Shown: piece by piece, positions 38,801-44,800 of the stretch
How the letters are laid out: each line of letters starts with the position of its first letter
How positions within the stretch are numbered: the stretch's first letter is position 1
Origin: Paraescarpia echinospica
Taxonomy: Eukaryota; Annelida; Polychaeta; Sabellida; Siboglinidae
Length of the DNA stretch: 64,000 bases
Reading direction: 5' to 3'
Assembly (NCBI GenBank): GCA_020002185.1
Contig: CM034541.1
Location: forward strand, 33,541,852 to 33,605,851
Notes under the pieces: model-generated
Database searches by the model: none
The model's input: only the letters and a program-made list of their open reading frames with translations
Told to the model about the DNA's origin: nothing
Translations under genes and position numbers: made by a program

Positions 38801-41800
38801 CGAATCGGACGTGCTGGTGAGTGTGACTTCTGTTTGACATGTACGTGATGTGTGATATGTTTGTGACGTCTAGTAGAATGTTTGTGACATCTAGTAGAAT
38901 GTTTGTGACATCTAGTAGAATGTTTGTCATGGATGTTATTTTGTACATGTTGCACGGAATGGCTAGGGCATCAGATTCTCAGCCGAGAGAACCCAGGTTC
39001 GAATCCTGTGCTGCCATGTCGAATCTTGGGAAATTTTGTTCACCCTACATTGCCCCAGTTCACTCAGCTATATGAATGAGTACCTCGCTATAGACAAATA
39101 ATGGTGAATATTTGTGTACAAATAGTCTTCAAGCGTTAATTGCAGCGTGGCTGAATGCTTCCTAGAGAAGTCAAGATGTTGTTGGAATAAACAGGTCTGC
39201 CAGGGAGTAAAGTGTAAAGCACTTTGAGCAGTCCTAAGGACTGGATACTGCGCTATATAAGAACGTACTTTTGCTGTCTTACTTTGTCTTGCCAAGGTGT
39301 GTTGTTATCAAGGTGTATCCTTGCTAAATTTTGCTCTGTTATTCAGTATAGGAAGTCTTCATGCATTCATCCATTTTGTTTCCCAAGCAGAAAACTGGTG
39401 CCTGTAACTGATAGATCTGACTAGATTAAACTAGATCCAAACAAACAAGAGCACCCTTGTCAGTTATGTGTTATACATATCAACACTACTAGCACTAAAA
39501 TCTGTAGATAAAATGCAGCTTTATCAAATGTGATTATTTTCACAGGGCGTGTTTTCAACAGTGGTGGCGCCAAAACGTCCAAGTAATGACAAAGTCTTCC
39601 AGACAAAAAGTTCGAGGAAACGAGGTCGAGACGAAGAGAACTACGTGTCCTACAGACCGAAAGATTTCAACTCGGAGAAGGGGTGAGCCGTTTTCTTCTG
39701 CTAAATCTCTGCTCCTTGTTTGATAGTTTCTTGTTCGTTTTTTGGCATGACACACAAACAGTTGTGTTTATTTATGTACTAGTAGTTTCAACAGGGGAAC
39801 ATTTTATTTACTGGAAATTGAACACAATTTTTATATTCTAGCTAATTTAATAATAAAAATGTATTTCTTTAATAATGATAATTTCTTTGCAATCGAGAGA
39901 ATGAATAAAATACATAGAAACATAATAAAATGTTCATTTTATAAAAAAAAACTAGTACATTTTGTTATAAAATAAATTAAACTTAAAAACATTAACAAGA
40001 TATGTCTATACAAAAAATTACATTAGTAATATTTTCATTTAAAAAATGAAAAATGTATGTGAATATTGTATATTGTGAAAGAACTAATAAGAACATATGA
40101 ATTTAGAGTCCGTTTTTCAGTTGTTGATGTCTACTTCATGTTTTCAGACTGAGTCTTGGCTCCAGTTTTGAGCGGGAGGTGTCAGGCGCCATACTGGATT
40201 TGACTGGCGATGAGGAAAAGACGTTACGTGTCATGAAGAACCAACTCAAGTGGTCAGTTTGATCTTTGTCTACAAGACAAAATATCTTAGCGTAGCAGAG
40301 TATAATTGTACTTGTATTGCTTAGGCAGAGTCTGAGAAAAAATTGTTAGTCTATCTTCAAAACTTTTATGAGAAATGATTAATTCAAAACAAGCATGTCT
40401 TGGCCACCAGAGCCACCGGCTACACACCCCAGGTTTTAAAAAAAAATACTTAAAAGGTTTTCTGGCAGATGATGATACCTTTGTATGCACACTATCAATA
40501 AAGTTCACTTCTAGGACAATTAAATACCTCCAAGTAAGTTTTAGTTGTGGATCAAAAATATATTTTCTGAATTGAGAAATGGGATATCTCAGGGAGTAAC
40601 TATGTTATATAAATAAGGTTTTCTGTGTTGCAATCAGCAGACTTTACTGTGTGAAATGGTCAGACACTATTTTTAAATCATAAATAGTTTGAGGTATAAG
40701 CATATTTGTTGCCAAAAACCAAGGTTTTTTTGCACTTTACAATTTTTTTATTTAAATAAGCACAACACATGGAAAAATGCTGTGATCATTTCACACTAGA
40801 ATGTATACAGAACATGGATTTGCACGAATTATAATTATGTATGTGCCCAAAAAAGAATGAGAGTTTCCAAATTTGCCAATATTGGCTCAAAATGACAACC
40901 ATTTTGTTTGTTACCATGGGAACGGAGGTCTGGCCAAAAAAACTTTCAATATATTTTTTACTCAATATGATCCATTCCATACTTTGCACACACAAAATTG
41001 CACAATTTGCACAAATTAAAAAATAATCCTATCCTCCTACCATGTCTGGCCTTAACATGTTGTATTTTTTATTTAAGATATTTAGTGGGCTTTTAAATAC
41101 ACTAAACGTTGGATCTAATTAATGACACTGGACTGCCCAATTTATTTATTTTTATTTCGCATCGACAGTTTGTCATATCCAATGATATTTCAATGGTTTT
41201 TGGCCTTTGAGTCTAACAGAATTGTACAGTACATCTGAAAATTATTATATTTCTTCAGAAATTCAATTAAAAAATCGGGACCTGTTCATTTATTCACTCC
41301 AAGGTTTGCTGTGTGGTGATGACATTTTGTTCCTTTGACAGTCCTGCAGGTCTGTTTAGCTGTCTCTAGATGGTGCTGTTTTCACAACATAACGCACACA
41401 ATCGTAACCTTGTTAAACAAACACTGTGTACCTTGATTGATCAAGGTACACAGGACTGACATAGCACACAACAATTGAAATCAGCAATTATGTAACATTG
41501 CTTCACCTGACTTATATAGCTAGATTCAACGCCATCTCTGTGAGACTTATGAGAATTGAGTGTGACTTCCCAATGCAGTTATGTTAAAATCTGTTTTTCA
41601 TTGGTTATATCCACTCGGATGCTTATTTTTGGTAGCAGTGCTCACATGGGGCACTGTTTTTCATAGAAAAATTGCAAGTAATTCATTAAAACGAACTTAT
41701 CTGATGACTTGTTTGCACAACATGAATTAAATAACCGGTGGGAAGTCACAATATGGATGTATTTCGCAGAAATATCTTCAGATTTTCCATGAAAACAGCA

Positions 41801-44800
41801 TGTTCTTATTACTGCAACGCTCGTTGACTAGCCCAGTGTACTGAGTAAGACAGAGAGGTGACACGAGTGGTGATGTGCTGCAGGGATCGCAAGAAGAAGA
41901 AGTTTGTGCGGGAGTCAGGGAAGGAGGAAGGAAGGAAGAAGGTGAAGACAGAGAGTGGCACGTGGATCTCCGCCTCCTACAAGTCCAACCTGTATCCTTG
42001 CACAGTCAACACGCCACACTTACTGGCCTTTACACAACTTCTCTGTCCCAGCCAAGTATTTTTACGTTGGGTGGCTTCTACGGTAGTGACCGGTTTTGAT
42101 GATAGTTGGAGTTTCCCATCCCACAGCAATTGTTTTCTTTTTGTTGCACAATGTTTTTTGTTAGTGATATATTTTGTTAATCTATATTGTATACAAGATA
42201 TCCAAACATGTTTGGGAAGGATTCCACCCAATATGTTGGTTTTCTTCAGCAGAATACATTGTTTCTGTCATTCGTATAAGCTTGGAAAAAATGAGATTGA
42301 TAAAAGACACATAATTGTGACTAATAAAACTCCTAGATGCCATTACGGATTATTTCTGTGGTAGTACAGCGGCTAAGAGCCACAAATTTAACCAATTGTG
42401 CACTTTTTGACAAAAGCATGAAAATTGACACACGTGTAGTTTATGATATATATATTCATATAAAGCTAGGTAGCCATCGCCATCGACATGGTATCTAGCC
42501 GCCATTTTGATTTTTAAAATGGCCACAATGGCAATTCATTACCCAAGTTTCTTGGCATCTAAACAACATAGAAACACGGTCTTGGTGTCTAAACCATCAT
42601 TTTTACGGTCAAGGAATTCATTTCTGCCACATTCCGTATCCTCAGATGACCGCCATATTGGAATTCAAGATGGCCGCCATGGAAATCTATTAACCACGTT
42701 GCTCAGCTTCTACGCAACATGTTCTTGGTATCTAAACCATAATTTTCAGGGTCAATGAATTCATTTCTGCCACAGGCCGTATCCTCAGATGACCGCCATA
42801 TTGGAATTCAAGATGACCTCAATGGAAATTTATTAACCAAGATGCTTAACTTCTAAGCAACATAGAAACATGTTCTTGGTGTCTAAACTATCATTTTCAG
42901 GGTCAAAGGGATCCATTTTCATCATGTTGGAATTCAACATGACCGACATACAAGATCTTATATTTTATTTTAATTCACCTAACTGGGAATATTAGCTAGG
43001 TACCCATGCTGTTTACAAAAATTAAAATCAATCTAGATATGCCACGGATATCCATAGATATGGCTATTAAATGATGATCATGACTCTGGTGTGTTTAACA
43101 ATGGACTATAATCCTACACATGTTAAAATAACAGTCATATTTTACTCACCGCATGCAGTATAAGCCATCGCATAGTCAGATATGTCAAGGGTCGCCACAT
43201 GCTCCACAGCAGCTACACAGCTCGGTGCATTGTAGACTAGACGACCGACATTTAACTTTGTGTTTACACCCCTTCTTGCACCCACAGTGCACTAGATCAT
43301 AGCACGACATTGATGCCTCTGGTAGGTCAGTCCAGAGGGTTTCCATCCTGTGTCACTTAGACACCAACTCCAGTGTCCAGGACTTGGCAGGTGGGGAACT
43401 GGCACAAGAGCTCGTGACCATATATATCCGGCCGGTTACACAGCCCGTCTGACAAGCTGGAACAATGCAGCTTTGGTTGGCGGGACATTCTCAATGGTAC
43501 GGGATCCCTGGGTGAAGATGTGATTTCTTGCCTCGTCCACCTTACTAAGTGTTCACGTCCTGCTGTACATGATGACGGCGAACCTTTCGAACTCTGGAGT
43601 AGGTGGGTCGACTTCTTCCGGTTGTGATGAGAGTGTGAGGAAGGCATCTGTTACAGATGGACATGCCGTCCATGCCAACCATGCCGACTTCCCCCTTCAG
43701 CCGAGGAAGCAGGAGACAGTGTCACACCTGCTCAGGACATGAAGCAGCATTAATGCTCTAGATTTCAACACACCTAATTTGTTTGCAATAGCATGAATTG
43801 CAATATGACGAAAGTGAGTACCAACGCCAAAGTTGACCCACAGGTCATCATTCCCAAGAGCATGGAAATGGCCTACCGCCAAAACAACCACGTCTTTATC
43901 CACTGTCCGGATGGCCAGTTTGGAAAGTCCTAGTTTCACGCAATGTGAAACATGGAGTAATTTGCACGTGTCCGCCTCCTCGTGTGTGCACGGCTGAAGG
44001 TACTCTGTGTCTCCAATGTCATTCTGGTCTGCGGTCACAGGTGTGTCATCTTTTGTGCTGATGAGTATCATTCGACCGGCGTCGTATGACCTGATACAAC
44101 GAAATAGCTCATCTTTGTACTGCTCAATCCTCAGGAAACTCTCCCAGTTTGCTGGAATAGGGGTTCCTGCAAGAACTCTCTGCCATTGTGTTGTTCTGTT
44201 ATGCACTCGGCGTTCCCTTGTTGATTGTTTGCAACTGTCAGCAAAATACCTATCCCATCCAATGTCAACCCTACTGACAGTTGCTAGCTGGGAGGTAATA
44301 TATGGAATAAATATTTGATGAGCATAATCGTCAAATGTCTGACTAACCCCTGGCCTGAGGATGTGTATGATGGCAGCACCATCCAAAACCTTTGCATCGA
44401 CATCTGGAGCATTCTCTGTTGAGGAATCAAATATGGTTAGGCATTCCAGTAAGTCAGATTTCGATCCATGTCGGAGTTGTCCCATATCAGAAATAGACGG
44501 AGGACGGTCCAGATCTCCTTGTCTGTTCTGGCAAGCTATGTAGAGCCTTGCGAACATATTGCAGTTTGTCTTCAGATTGCAGTTTGTCTTCAAATTGCTC
44601 TTTGCTACTTGGTGTTTGCTTTGCATGAGGCGTACTAAAGAGAGGCAATTTGTTTTTTGAGATAATATCACTGAGTGGTTTGTTAGGTGTGTCTTTTAGT
44701 CTGTCCTCCACGTAGCTTTTGTATTGTCTTTTCCCGATATCCTCAGCTGTGTAGACTGTTTTCACCACGTCTTTGTTCATGACGACCTTTGTATCAAGTG

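Noticed and set aside
41858..42364. 168-aa open frame at exon 18
   Set aside because: It is exon 18 read through the U12 donor into intron sequence. The family match stops at the splice site.
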